This document shows, piece by piece, positions 13,313 through 26,276 of a stretch of 64,000 bases of DNA. The DNA is from Terebella lapidaria (taxonomy: Eukaryota > Annelida > Polychaeta > Terebellida > Terebellidae), in contig OX424560.1 in NCBI GenBank assembly GCA_949152475.1, forward strand, positions 19,097,106 to 19,161,105. Reading direction: 5' to 3'. Position numbers and translations under genes: made by a program. Numbering within the stretch: position 1 is the first letter of the stretch; each line of letters opens with the position of its first letter. Below the pieces are notes generated by a model, which was not told the DNA's origin, searched no databases, and saw nothing but the letters and a program-made list of their open reading frames with translations.

Positions 13313-14474
13313 AACCGGCCATAGCCTCTAACATTTTATCCTCGCCGGTTTGTAACGAGAGTACATTGATGTGATAGATAGGACTTAACAGACATAACTA
13401 CAGGATGCTGATCCATTTAATCATATTTTTTACTACAGACGTGACAGGATTTCCTTCACCAGTTGTATCAATTGATAGTACATTGTGAATGATGTAAATA
13501 CTGCCGTTTGTGGAGGTGAGGTGTTCCAGCTCCGGATTTTATATCACCGGTGTGCATGTAGCTTAAATGTTACTGCAATTAGGTTGTATATGAGCACACT
13601 ATGTTTACGTGCTGCTCAAATTGTGATGTGATTAGAGTGGTAGAATAATATGATAGATAATGACTATGGTTATTGGTTTTCGTTCGGAATCACCTTGTTC
13701 ATGTTCACGACACGTGTGCTTATGGCAGTCGTTGACGTGATGCTGATCAGAGTTTTATTTCAGTTGTGCAATCGTTTGAGATAAATAATGTTGACCAGGA
13801 TGCTCTCTAAAGTGTTTTCTAGCTCTAGACTGCATAAATAACTCCTCCCCCATGAGTGATAACATGGCCAAATTCCGGAATTTGCACAGGTATTCAAGAT
13901 ACCTTGTAAGGCTGAAATTCAATATTCAAGATTACCAACTTTTCAATATTCGAGATATATGTCAGAAATTCAACAGAACATTGAACAGAGGTGAAATGTG
14001 TCAAGTAACGTGCTGTTACCAATTATCGTCTTTCAACTACGGGCAGAAAACGTGATACAATTGTGAAGCCATTGGCGTTTCTCTTTATTGCGACTGCAGT
14101 ATAATGTGTATACTCTGACCCTGGAAGAAAATTGAAAATCATAGTTGTTTGTCTAAACAAAACAACGAGGTAGAATATACGAGTTGGTTCCCTCTCATAA
14201 ACTCTCCCATTTAGCAACATTATGTTTTTTTTTGACAAACTGTTAAATCATAGTTACCACTGCCCGTTTATATTACACAATGCACTGGGAGTTGTGTCGC
14301 TTCCTAAAAATATTTTTTGCCATTTTGGGTAGCAATTTTAATTAAACCCAATCAATCTCTCAGTCAGTTCAACAGAAGGCGTCGCAGCAAAAGAGCGAAT
14401 TTGTCACGTAATTCCAATATATCACATCACCCATGACTCCCTCAACTAATCCCCACCAGGAAGAAATTCACCTG
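13313..14474. other. Intergenic, no gene supported
   Basis: Downstream of the frameshifted GPCR. Short open frames only; I see no canonical AATAAA soon after the stop and no repeat structure that I can name. Confidence 0.4.
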
Positions 14475-16975
14475 CTACATAAATTCCATCAATTGCCCAG
14501 AAGGCTGTAGATATCAGATTCTACGCAAATGCAGCTTCATCAACTCCAAACTTACTGCCCATTTCATGTCATTACAAATTCACCGAAACATCACTGCGTA
14601 AATTGAGTGGGATGAGCGCTCCACCAAGGGCGGAGGCAGTGGTGTGCGATATTGATAGTGATAGCTAGTATTGATAGTTCACACAAATGAATGATATCAT
14701 TTTAATATCTCCATACTGTAGTGTGCCTCTTTCTAGTTTCAGCTGTATGACTTTCTACTCTGTGGTTTGATACACATACCACAATCTTGGATGTGCCGCA
14801 GTACTTATACTGCCTGTGTATACATATGTGTACCTGTACATAGATGTAGCGAAATCTGCAGATGAAAACGAATCACCTGAGATAACATGACAACGACGTG
14901 ACCTTGGTAATGGATTAACCCATCTCTGTTGCCAAGGCTCAAAGGCATTAAAGGCACTCCGTTCTACACGACATCAAATTGGACCCATCTAGGGCACAAC
15001 ATCTTGCATCTCTTACAAGTGGAATTATTAATCACACTTGTATTTGTTCAACCGGCTTACACCAACTAGAAACATAGTATGACATGTAGATGGTATCAAC
15101 ATTGTTCAAAGAAAAAAACACTTATCTCAACAGCTGCTAAATCTCCGTATGGATCGATTGTATACATGCACGAGCACATGGAACGACATTGGAATAGACG
15201 TTGATGTTACTCTTTGGGTTACAAATGGGATTGGTGGTTGGTTTAGCAAACAAAAGCATACAACACCAATTACGGAGATTATGCTGGTTGCATAACTTTA
15301 CAATTGATTGATTGTAAATACTTTTCCTCAGTTGGTAATGAAGCGCATATATGTTAGATGGATGATACCCCAATATACAACTTGTATGTCGTAATATACA
15401 GATCACCAATGCTCAAACTCTGAATAGTAGGCTCAATCTCCAAACCAAACCACGATGTGACTTCATACGCAGTCTTGGACACTTTTAAACTAAAAGTTTG
15501 GCCTGCGGCCAAAAAATGCTGAGGCTTTCTGTGCAACAGCTGTCACTAATAATTTCATCTTTTCAAACTAGGCAATACCTCGGCCTAAATGATCCCTAAT
15601 ACTAACGAGTAGAATTATTATATACAGTGGGTTATCTGCTCGCTTTGCTTACCTCCCAAATTTATGACAACAAAATTCGCTCGTATCCAGAATTGGCTTT
15701 GGACTAAAACTTCATTATTCCAGGAAGTTATGTGTTATCCCACATTGTGTTCTCTACCGTTTATCTCTTTCAGCTTTATTTCAGGTGCCACAGGAAGACA
15801 GCCATCCGTGGCTATGTGGTTTCCTCCTTATATATGTATATTCAGTTACCATTACTTAGTTTATTGTTCTTGTCATGTTATTTTGTATAGGGAAATAAAC
15901 AATCTACAATCTCACGGGACCAATTCCAACACATGGCAAGAGGGACTGGTATGAAGTCGTGGCCTTTCGTAGCTGCTCATTGACAAGAAAGAGTGTTTTT
16001 TACGTATGGACTTATTCTCCAATCAGGTGGGAACCTTACCTGGAGAAAGCACCATTTGTTGAAATAAAGCATATTATACACCACCCATGGCATTGGATCA
16101 ATTGGAAGATTTGGCGCCGATGATACAACAAGATGTGTACAAAGCAAGATGAAGTTTGAGAGAATTTTAATTGAATTTATATTAGATCTTTCTAATATCG
16201 TACCGAGAACAATATGAAAACTTCAGTATACATATGTGGTTTCTGTACCCAATGAAGGGGGCAAGGGATATCAATACTGAGGAGCCTGGAACACGCGTTG
16301 AGTGATGTCAAATCAAAACAATGCCACATTTCAATTATATGCCATGCTGTAAGCAGTTTCCTAAGACGAGTTCAGTTCGCCTCGACACCACCCCCAACCC
16401 CCCCTCGCCCTGTAACTACATATCCATGGAGTGTTCACATAAATTTAGAGGAAATGTATTCACACGTCGGCAATTGACCTTACGACTGCGTTTGGGTTGA
16501 GTTGTTTGTCCCAGGGGATTACTATTGTTTGGCAATATTTGTCCGAGGTGTACGCTTCACAGAAAAGGTGTTCAACCATGACAGTCGTAAGTCAATTGTG
16601 ATTTCACGGTGTGGTTTGGTGCATCCAGGGGACAGTAGATCGAGGGAATTATTATAGCTCAGTAGATGTATGTTAATTATTCAACTTCGAGCAACAATGA
16701 TCCCAGTTCAGGCCATTCAAAACAAAAAGCTGAGGCATGTATTAATACACAAATACTGTTTGCACTTCCGCCGCGATTAATATATGAAAAAAAAAACTTA
16801 CAGGAAGGATCATACACTACATCTATTTGAACACACCTCGTATAGCACGCATATCATGTATAACATATACTGATATAACATGTACACCCTGACATCAGAA
16901 GCAATACCCATTAACATTCATGCTGTGTCTACATGTACTTCAAACGTACAGCACGCTTGACATCCAATGAGTTTG
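14475..16975 (+). repeat. Old diverged copy of the 3.9 kb unit
   Basis: Collinear with about 1055-4060 of unit A at low identity. Matched anchors include 'tatcagatt' (14512; 1069), 'ataacatg..aacgacgtga' (14881; 2341), 'cttacaccaactagaaac' (15056; 2470), 'gatgatacaac..gat.tgtacaaagcaagatgaa' (16118; 3325) and the final 'acagc.c.gc.cttga' (about 16950; 4035). The HINE-like element is missing here, so this copy split off before that insertion. It is much older than the unit A/B duplication. Confidence 0.75.
15775..15920 (+). mobile_element. Possible LINE 3' tail fragment
   Basis: Within the old unit copy, a stretch with 'ccatccgtggctatgtggtttcct' style sequence ends in 'ggaaataaacaatctacaatct', a polyadenylation-like signal followed by a short repeat. 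This resembles the 3' untranslated tails of L2/CR1-type LINEs, but no reverse transcriptase remains and the assignment rests on tail style only. Confidence 0.25.
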
Positions 16976-18861
16976 CTCATAAATAATATACACCATTGCC
17001 GTGACGCATGCGTTTCGTCTTCGAATAACGGGCTTCTGTTCCTCTGATATATGATTTATTATGTTACTGGACATCGTGTACAATCTAGGGTAACTTTGAT
17101 ATACGTAAAGGCATTTTGTAAGTTTTCTTTGCAAACGTATTCTTCAGTCAAATCCATCGATATTGAGAAACGTTTATATGCTCGTAATTGGTGAGGGTAA
17201 CTCGGTATCAGGTGATCACATGTGGGCTGGTGACATGAAGCCTCAAGCATCGTCATAACACATCAGTGGGAAATCGATGTTATAGTAAGCTGTGGAGATT
17301 GAAAGAATACCACATACACGGACCAGGGCCAATTGTCAAACATATCTCATCTGACACGATGTGCCGAATTTACCTGAAGAATCCGTGAGGGCAAGGGCTT
17401 GCTCAAAGTTATACTCTCAGTATGAACAACAAACATGTAGCAAAACCGATACAAGCGCATTTGAGTAATACAAATCTTCAACAAAAAAATCACACTTTAC
17501 CAACAAAATGTAACTCAATTCTGAAATTTGAGTTGTCATCTTTTGTTTGATAAAAAACTCACACTCTTGTGCTGGCTTTTACAGAAACTGAATATCTCTA
17601 ATTGTTCTCGAGATAGTTATCGATTTTGAGTCAAATTTTCATGGAGCTTGTACTGAAATTTTTCACAGCCCTTTTCTAAAGTACATACAATACTGTCACG
17701 TGAAGCATGATAATAGAAATGTATCGTACTTGTGAGATATGTCCGATCACCATGGCAACCATACTATATGCGGCCCATAGCAACGTTATTGCTAGGGCCT
17801 TCAATTCGGATGGTATGTAAAATTACATATTTCCGGAAAGGCAGTAGTATACATTTTGAAATACTTTTTTGGTCACATTATTCAATATTTACGGTGTTTA
17901 GGTCAATAGCAAACACAGTTGCTATGGGACATATCCCAAGAAAAGCTACCTTTGCAACCAATTATGGTAACTGAGCACCGAGTGACGAACAAAGTGCATG
18001 CTGTATAAAGCACATATTGTCATTATATATTTTTGAAAATAGAAGTTGCATTACTCCAAATAACTTGTTGTACTATTGTGACGTCAGGACTACTCATTAT
18101 AATAGTTAACTATGTGAATAAAACTAGCACGAAATTTCCACTAAAACTGTCATATCTTCATTACTAATTCAGATATTGACATGTTGTGAAAACTATAATA
18201 ATCCATGATATTAATTCCCTATAGCATCTTCCAATTACTAGTATACATATCCTGACTGATTTGACTTTAAGGAGCATGTCATAAGTCTACATACATGTCT
18301 ATGGCATTATCCATCATGCACTATTCTACACGCATTTTCTATCGTTCAATATCCATCATGCACCGTTCATCATTCAGGAAAAAGGTCAACATTCCCATAC
18401 TACATGCAACTTGTATCATGCCACATATGTATCATCACAAAAGAGGTCGAAATTCAACACCAGGCATGCATGATGTAACATTCAACATGTTCTAACTTCA
18501 AATTTTCAACACTTGACAATCTGTATATTGCACATCCTGCTTTGATAATCTCTACTTGCCTCATGCCGCACATCTGTTACCTAGTCTGCATTTGATGAGT
18601 CTGCGAGTCTGTATTCTATGAGCCTGTGTACATTCCATGTTCGTCAATGGAAGATTGCAATATGACATCTCATCAGAAGTGACAATAATAATTCAGGGCG
18701 TCAATTCCGTTACAATGGGCGAAATGGGAAAGAGGGCGGCTGGGTTACATATTCCATACACGATTGTAGATTTTCGTCTTCGATGTTATTTCCAAGTTTT
18801 GCGAAACTGAAATCAAATGCTATTATCACAGCCACAGTCTGCAAAGGTAAAAATTAAAATG
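16976..18861. other. Intergenic; CCATGGCAAC/CCATAGCAAC motifs near 17.75 kb
   Basis: No gene supported. Around 17745-17940 there are several CCATGGCAAC, CCATAGCAAC and GTTGCTATGGGAC half-sites that resemble RFX X-box halves, within sequence otherwise lacking structure. The last part, up to the dehydrogenase stop, would be its 3' flank. A polypyrimidine-AG sequence sits just after that stop on the minus strand. Confidence 0.3.
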
Positions 18862-19842
18862 TCAGTCCATAACCTCATTTGGCATTTTTTTCCCATCGAT
18901 AATTGCCGCCCTGAGATTATTAGCAATTGTTGACATACACCTTGTGAGGCCTCGTGAGGTCGCCATGGCAATGTGCGGAGTAATGATGACGTTGTCAAGG
19001 CGTAGGAGAGGATGTTCTGGTGGCAGAGGTTCCGGATCCGTCACATCAAGAGCTGCCTGACGGATCTGTCCAGTCATCAAAGCTTTCACCAGTGCCCCAG
19101 TGTCGACCACTTGTCCCCTAGCGACATTGACGAATGTGGCGCTTTGCTTCATCATTTCAAATTGCGGACCACTAAACATTCCCCAGGTCTGGTCATTTAG
19201 GCTGCAAGCCACAGCGACAAAGTCACATTGTGGTAGCAATTTTTCAAGTGATTCACAGTAGTGAACAACACCAGCCTGCCGTTCTTCATCTTCAGTGTTC
19301 CGCCTGCGTCCATGGTACAACACTCGCATATCAAATGCTTGTGCCCTACGAGCAACAGCCGAGCCTATTCTCCCGAGTCCGACGATCCCGAGGGTCATCT
19401 GAGAGATCCCACTACTGCGATAATCGCGAGGCAACTCGTGCGGTTTTTCGGAGAGAATCGTGGCTCTCAACTCTGTGAGTAGACCACAACCAGCAGCCAA
19501 GAGTAAAGACATGGTGTGGTCGGCTACGGCATCCGTGTGAGCTCCAGGGCAATTGGCGATCGGGATCCCGAAGCCCTTCAGTTCAGAGTAAATAAGATGG
19601 TAGCCAGCTGCCGTCGATGTTATGGCCTTAAGCTGTGGAAATTTGGGTATCCATTGCTTTGTTCTCGCAACCGAAGATTGATTCGCTGGCACAATGATGC
19701 CTTCCACTTTGGAAGCGAGAGACGCATCTGAATCCAGGTCTTTATCGGTGACAATATCAAACAATCCAGAGACATCTCTTTTTTCTTTAGGCGTTAATTC
19801 GAATCGATAGGGAGCCATGTACACGTATCTGTTGGCAGCCAT
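18862..19842 (-). CDS. D-isomer-specific 2-hydroxyacid dehydrogenase (glyoxylate/hydroxypyruvate reductase-like)
   Basis: Intact single-exon 326-residue protein. It should reduce a 2-ketoacid such as glyoxylate or hydroxypyruvate with NAD(P)H in the cytosol. The Rossmann motif GLGRIG is at 155-160, followed by Arg-rich HGRRR at 178-181, which in this family favours NADPH. The catalytic triad is visible: R242 in VNVARG, E271 in DPEPLP, H290 in ITPHIA. Length fits the family. I start at the ATG at 19842 (MAANRYVYMAPY); the frame stays open 61 codons further upstream, but that part is low-quality Ser/Thr/Arg sequence without family similarity. Animal GRHPR genes normally carry many introns, so a single exon suggests retroposition or a separate, possibly bacterial-like, subfamily; no poly(A) remnant is seen. 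The exact substrate cannot be read from sequence. Confidence 0.85.
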   Translation of the reverse strand: MAANRYVYMAPYRFELTPKEKRDVSGLFDIVTDKDLDSDASLASKVEGIIVPANQSSVARTKQWIPKFPQLKAITSTAAGYHLIYSELKGFGIPIANCPGAHTDAVADHTMSLLLAAGCGLLTELRATILSEKPHELPRDYRSSGISQMTLGIVGLGRIGSAVARRAQAFDMRVLYHGRRRNTEDEERQAGVVHYCESLEKLLPQCDFVAVACSLNDQTWGMFSGPQFEMMKQSATFVNVARGQVVDTGALVKALMTGQIRQAALDVTDPEPLPPEHPLLRLDNVIITPHIAMATSRGLTRCMSTIANNLRAAIIDGKKMPNEVMD

Positions 19843-20589
19843 TGCTATATGTACAACACGAAATATACGACCTGTTCTACACGAGATATACGACTTAGTA
19901 ATGGGTGGGTGAGTTGATGTAGATGTACGATTTGATAACCACTCCATATATCTGACTCGTAAAGCTGGGCGTGTGCGCCATCTGTCATGTAATTTACCAG
20001 ACCACAACCAGCAAATATGTATCATGCGATTTTAAGCGATGTAAAATAAATTATTATTATTATTATTACCATTGGGCTACATCAAATTGAACACCGATTT
20101 TTCATCGTATGTTCTTCGTATGAGCGAAATGTTATTTGTATACATATATAGATATAAAAATGCGATCTTGAGATCATTATTCAAACGATATCGACAAATT
20201 GTGACAGTCCGTGAAGCCATGGCGCAATATAAATATGCTACTGGTGTATTTTTTCAAACATTTGTCCCTTCAATTATGATTACAATAAAACGTTATCAAG
20301 CTTATTCACATCAGAATGTTTGATATTCTTGTCAGTTTTCCAAACCACAATACCAACAACACGACATGATGCCCCGATCGTCCTTTGACGTGGCCTTGTC
20401 CTATGTTACCATTAAAAACAACAATCAATCATATATGGTAGTTTCCCTGTTTTACAGATATCACTGGTGCATCAAATTGAATGCAAAGAGTGTTGATGTA
20501 TCACATTGTTTGTGTATATATCCCTCACTTTAGAAGGCATAGACGTGGAATCGATACCCAGTATTAAGTATTCCGAGCAAACAAAACAG
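19843..20589. other. Upstream flank of the dehydrogenase with a short TTA repeat
   Basis: Contains the open but unconvincing N-terminal extension of the dehydrogenase frame (to 20025), a short (TTA)n tract near 20052-20068, and AT-rich sequence without a supported gene. Confidence 0.35.
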
Positions 20590-20645
20590 GGTCATAGTCC
20601 GGGGACAGAAAGTCATATCAAGCATACGAAGTGAGAGAAAACATA
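20590..20645 (+). mobile_element. Short Penelope-like element fragment
   Basis: About 50 bp nearly identical to the reverse complement of 35240-35300, which is the C-terminal end of the Penelope-type reverse transcriptase at 35.2-36.8 kb. It encodes the same FIVRGQKVIS..IRSERK peptide. It is a tiny 3'-end remnant with no other part of the element beside it. Confidence 0.7.
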
Positions 20646-21094
20646 AAAACCCAGAGGTAATGGACGGATGATTTTGCAGTTAAATGCGGAGCTCACTGGA
20701 ATGTTATGACCCAGTCTGTGATGACTATATGCAGCCACACGCCACATAATTGTCAGTTGCATAAAATCAGTATACTTGATGCAACGTGGTTTTCTGGGAA
20801 ATAGCCTATTATCGCCAAAAATTAAAGTACAGATTCTACGAATTCCATCCCGAAGTGATGTCCTGGAAGCCATACATAGTATGCCTAATAATTGACAGGC
20901 GCATGTAATGAGAACTTTTGACAAGAATAAAATGTTTTAGATATTTCATGTAATTTGTCATCTCTTGGAGATAGACATACAAATCACAGTTCCGGATAAA
21001 AAAAACTGCAATGATGATACTGGGTTTCCAAAGTCTAGCAAAAAGTTAAGTCATGTGACCCGTAGGGGTCTGCATTTTACTTAGCAAGCTTGGA

Positions 21095-21760
21095 AACCCA
21101 GTGCTCTGTGCTGGCAAATGGGAAACAAGTACATACTGACAATGTATGGCGATGGCAGACAATTCATCAGTGTTCGACTGTGTGGCTTTATGGGCAAACT
21201 GGGGATAGCTATGTGTAGAAAGCATGAAATTGTGTTAGCTGCTGAATATCTTACATTGTCCGCCCACTTCCATTGGCTATATACATTTATCGTCTTTGGA
21301 TTCTAAATACAACACTGCCCGGGAAGACATGTTTAAATGTAATTGGAAAATTCTCCATGACATCACAATTTAGATTATATTGCATAAACAATTTGCAACC
21401 AGAGAGAATTCTCGCATAAACGTGAATATAAATGTGTTCCAATAGTGATACATGGCAGTGATGGCAAATAGATGTATTACTTATACAGCAGTAGCTCGTC
21501 ATTTTCGCTTGGGCAACGACGGGGACGTGATCGTCATGCTATTTGTGGTGTGGTAACCAGTTTTCGACCAAATCGTTTCTTTGCATACACTAAATCATAT
21601 GTCCAAGAAATATTAGTAACATGAGAACAGTGGGCGATGATGTTATATATACGTTTTAGATGGGCTCTTGCATTATGAAAAGAAAGTAACGAAGGCAATA
21701 AGGATTGTTAGGTAACGAAGCAGAAGATCCAGCAATTAATGGACTTATGCAGTTAAATGA
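21095..21760 (+). repeat. Old duplicate paired with 8340-8960
   Basis: Diverged direct copy of 8340-8960, in the same order and orientation (see that entry). It lies about 12.8 kb downstream, with the dehydrogenase gene and the old 3.9 kb unit copy in between, so the original duplicated block has been heavily reworked by insertion and loss. Confidence 0.65.
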
Positions 21761-23718
21761 TGTAGAGATATTAAAGAAGTGTAACTACTTGTGTTAAGAG
21801 CTACAATAGTGTGATCATCTCAGGTCCGAGGATGAATCAACGAATTACGGATCTTGTGACATCTGTCCCATGTTCCCAGTGCTTTTATTATGGCAGATAA
21901 CGTGTTGTGCCATCTCACTCAAAGCATCACGAGGGATGTGTGATCCTCCTACTTTAAGCGATGGCAAAAGTCAATGTACGCGTTATTGATATATACACCG
22001 AAGTGAATGCATTCGGAGCTGCATATATGGGCCCCAATATATTCAAATTTGGTAACATGACTTGTTTTTTAACACCGAATCATTCTATTCCTCTCTCTAC
22101 ATCATTTGCACAATACAGACAGTGATTCAGCTACTTTAGTGTTTCAATTCAATAACAGTATTAACGTTATTGACTGTAATTACTAAAGCTAACTCATAGA
22201 TGATATCAACCTACATCGGCTCATGAATCACAATAAGCTGACACAGCGGAAGTGAAATGTTTATTTCTGGTTGCATGCCGGGGACACAGTGAAAGAAATC
22301 ATTATGCATCGTGACAACTCGGAAGGAAGTCACCATAAGAGATAGGAGGATTTTAAGTACAGAGGGACGTGGTAGATTAGAAATGTATGATAGTATAGCC
22401 CTTGCTGATATAGTCAATTTCCTTCCACTCTCGAGAGACCCTGGTGTGTATCCGGAAGCAAACCTGAATTGTTTCACCACGAGTTTTCAACGGAAATCGG
22501 GATAATGCCAAGGCCAAGGGTCTGCGTTCACTATTCCACAATCGTACATTCTCGTAAAATAAACTTAGGGTGATAAAACAATCATACCTGGTGCAAAGCA
22601 CCATATCTCCCCAGATGACAGAAGTCAATAGCGCGATCATCTGATTGTATTGGTGGTAATAGATTGTATACTTACATTTCTAACACTGTTTTCAATTTAA
22701 TTCCGTGCGCATATTATATAGGCCTACGATGTCGATGCTGGACGATTACACCGATGTGAAAGCAATTGGTAGCGTATAGTTCGTATGAACACTGATCGTA
22801 CGCCCATAAAAAAATCCAGTCCCTGATCGAGTACGCCCATCAAAAAATAGCAAGGTGTTCATAAAATTCAGCAACGTTTTCTATTTGGCCCAAAATTCAA
22901 TATATTCGTAAAGTTGTTTTTGGTCAATAGTGTATAAATATGCGACAATTTATGTCATATGAGAAGTGTCCAATAAATTTGAGTACCGTCGGAATATTTA
23001 TAAGCACTGAAATATCAATGTTGAAAGCGGTGGTGTTGAACTCGGAGCCCATTCCGACTTTAACACATTGCCAACGATAAATACCACGGTAATCAATCTT
23101 CCGCACTTTGCGAGCGAAAAATTAGCTCGTTGTGGGACAGCGAAAAATGAATGCGTATGATTGTTAGAAAAGAAGATGCAGTCAGAAAATGGAACGTAAC
23201 AAATGTGCTATATTTACTGCTCCAAAACAAGGAAAATTTGGCACTGACATAAAGAATAAGCGTGAGAAGTGAGCGATGACTCGACAGTAGAGACAAAAGA
23301 GATACACGGTTGACTGAATGCACACCGTAGTTATGTATTTATTCTCAAATCCAGCCGAGACGCTAAATGTTCACGTAAATTGGCGATAGTGATGAAAAAA
23401 TTGCACCCTTCGACGAAAATATTCGTTAGATTATATTAATTAACTGAATTATTTACGTCGAGCTCTGTAGAACACACGTTCAAAGTATTTTCTCTTCGAA
23501 ACCACGTTTTTCTCCAGTCGAAGAGTATTTCCCCCATGGGAATCTCAGAGAGCGTTTAAGAAGTCTCCCCGCATAGGCCTACGCTCAGCATATACAGTTT
23601 CAGTTAAAATGGGTCAATGTATAAAATAAACTTAATACAATTATTTTGTGTTTTGTCTGACACCAACTATCGTGTGACACCAGAGATCACTTATGCAATA
23701 CCCGGGTTTGACAATTCG
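21761..23718. other. Intergenic, no gene supported
   Basis: AT-rich sequence with several short overlapping open frames and no recognisable domain. A short block 'ttgtattggtggtaatagattg' near 22645 recurs in related form near 37775 and 43280, which suggests a small dispersed repeat. Confidence 0.35.
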
Positions 23719-24722
23719 TTTTTTAGGTTACCAGACTTTTGGTCCGATAATCTATTGGCATGGCGTTGCGTCTGTCGTCCGTCCGTCCATCGTCCGTCCG
23801 TTAACACTTTTATCTTTAAAGTTTACGGTTGAATCTTTCTGAAATTTTGCACAAAAATGCCTAAAAATATTTCCAGAGGGATGTATTTTTGAGTTTTTTT
23901 ATTTTCGCATTTTTTTCAAAATGGCGGCCGTTTTTGACGAAAAATGGCCAGTTTTGACTTTGACGGTCATTTTCTCCAAATCTGTTCAGTCACGTCTTTG
24001 ATGCATAACACTCCTCATTTGTACCCCTGTGACGTGTATAAGTTTCGTTGCCCTTAAATCGCTCGAACTTGGCCCAAATGGGACTTTCCCAAGTTAAATT
24101 CTCCTATGCTTTATAATGGGACACATTTTTCCAAATATCTCACTTAATATTGGGATTAGAGAATGGGACTCAATTGTGGACATATAGGGAATGATATATG
24201 CCAAGTATTCTCGTGACCTTTAATTTGACCTTTGACGTCATTTTCAAGGTCACGGGACAAAATGGCTAATATCTCGCTTATTATCGACTTTACAGCCTAG
24301 GAATCACTTATGAACATATAGGAAATGATATATACAGATTATCCTCGTGACTTTGAATTTGACCTTTGACCTAAATTTCAAGGTCACAGGACAAAATGAC
24401 TAATATCTCGCTTAATATCGACTTTACAGCTTAGGAATGAATTGTGAACATATAGAAAATGATATATGCTGAATAATTCCATGACCTTGAATTCGACTTT
24501 TGACCTCATGTTTAAGGTCAAAAGACAAAATGCCTATTATCTCACTTATTATCGACTACACAGCTTAGGAATCAATTTTGGACATACTAGAAATGATATA
24601 TGCTGAATATTCTCGTGAAATTGAATTGACCAATGACCTTATTTCTAAGGTCATGGGACAAAAGGCTAATATCTAAAATATATATTGTCCGATAACCTTT
24701 CTAAGCCTTTGGGCTTATTTAA
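23719..24722 (+). mobile_element. HINE-like element, diverged copy with ~123 bp tandem repeats
   Basis: Starts after a T-run with AGGTTACCAGAC and the pairing GGTCCGATAATCT, has the GTCC-rich simple repeat at 23770-23805, and ends with CCGATAACCT, the hairpin AAGCCTTTGGGCTT and AT-rich sequence. From about 24100 the interior is a run of roughly 123 bp tandem repeats, each with 'ggaaatgatatatgc', TGACCT-type half-sites and 'ggacaaaatg'. It is clearly the same family as the copies at 1239 and 5145 but with a different repeat-rich core. No protein is encoded. Confidence 0.65.
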
Positions 24723-26276
24723 AAAAACAAACAAAAAAACATCTGCAATAGACCATTTGACAGTACATATGTTTTTGTATATTCAAACCTCCAAATGAAA
24801 CACCACAATCAAAGCCTTCCTTGATGCCAATATATTAGTAGGCCTATATGTTCTATATTTCATGCTTAGTTCAGTCTGTGATTAGTCATTGTGATCTTGG
24901 CGTTACTTCAAATAGAGCATTTTATCTAAATATTAATCTATGTGCTACCTGGAATAGAGCCTATGGTGACCAGATATATCAGTCAATTGTTCACATTATA
25001 TTTCTCGATCATCGATATAAGCTGAAGTCACTGATCTGTTCCCTCCTGTAAAAGCCATATCGAATTCACGAGAGGGTGCAACTGTGTACGTCATTGTGAA
25101 ACAAACGAAGTTTCTCCATGTACATGTAAGTGTGAAACTTCTCTCCACAAATACTTGTAAGGCGTATACCAATCCTACACAATTTCGACAACATCATTCA
25201 CACGATATGACATTGACATTACACGCCTCCATGAATGGAAGAATTGACCGCCTTTGTAGTGGCCCAGTCGAGCAAATATTGCCGTTTCAATAACTCAATT
25301 ACGAACAATTCTTAGGCGTCATGATTTTGTAGCAGTTTTCATTCTTTCTCCAATCGTGAACCAAATTAAGACACCTAGCTGGAGAAAAGTGATTGGCGAA
25401 TGTACGATACAATACACTTGATTATTTTGTCTAGCTCTACTCGATAGCATTTCATTTCCCGGTGGAGTTTTGGAAATGGTAAAACTAGTCTTGGTTCGTG
25501 ATATACTATAAAGGAACGCTGCTTGAGCTGAGTCCAAATTTCACAAATTTTTGGTCACAGTGAAAAGTATCCGCTGTCGATGAAGCTTGTTGGCAGTTAC
25601 CCATCAGTTTCAGAGAACAAAAAAAACCCATGATGATTCCACTTTATTAGTGGTATCTGAAGACCTTTATATTCCAGACAAATCGGTGACAAATATTTAC
25701 AGCATGGAGGTACGAACATGTATGTGTCAATATATTATCGCAGTCATACATGCATTGATATGTGACAACCGTGGCAATATGTGACAATACAACACTAATA
25801 ACCTTTAAATGCGAACTCTGACGTCGTATGGAAGCAAACATCAAATGACAAGTGGCTGTCAATCACACATAAAAATTTTAGGCGTGATTCGCAATTGTAA
25901 TGCTGAAAATACGAGTTCGAGATTAATGCTGACATGGTACATGTACAATGTGGTATTATTTCAGACTCAATGCGCATATAATAATGAAATATATATCATT
26001 TCATTGTCATACGTTCAAAAAATCAATCAAAACAATTATTCAAATAGGTAATAAAATACCGATATCGATTTTATCGTTGCATCCTCAGAATCTCTTTATA
26101 TCAATTCGTCTCTCCATCTAACATGTATGCATATTTGATCATAAGGCAACCACAAATTCCCATAACACTCCTGGAGCCCAATGGGTCGGTCAACGTCGCT
26201 ATGATCGATGGTGGTCTTATGTTTTTTACGGCTTTTGAGTCAGAGTTTCACACAAATTCGGTTGGCAAAACATTAA
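24723..26276. other. Intergenic, no gene supported
   Basis: AT-rich; only short open frames of 60-80 codons without recognisable content. No repeat structure identified. Confidence 0.35.

Noticed and set aside
19843-20025. 61-residue N-terminal extension of the dehydrogenase
   Set aside because: Composition is unlike the enzyme and family members begin near the ATG at 19842.
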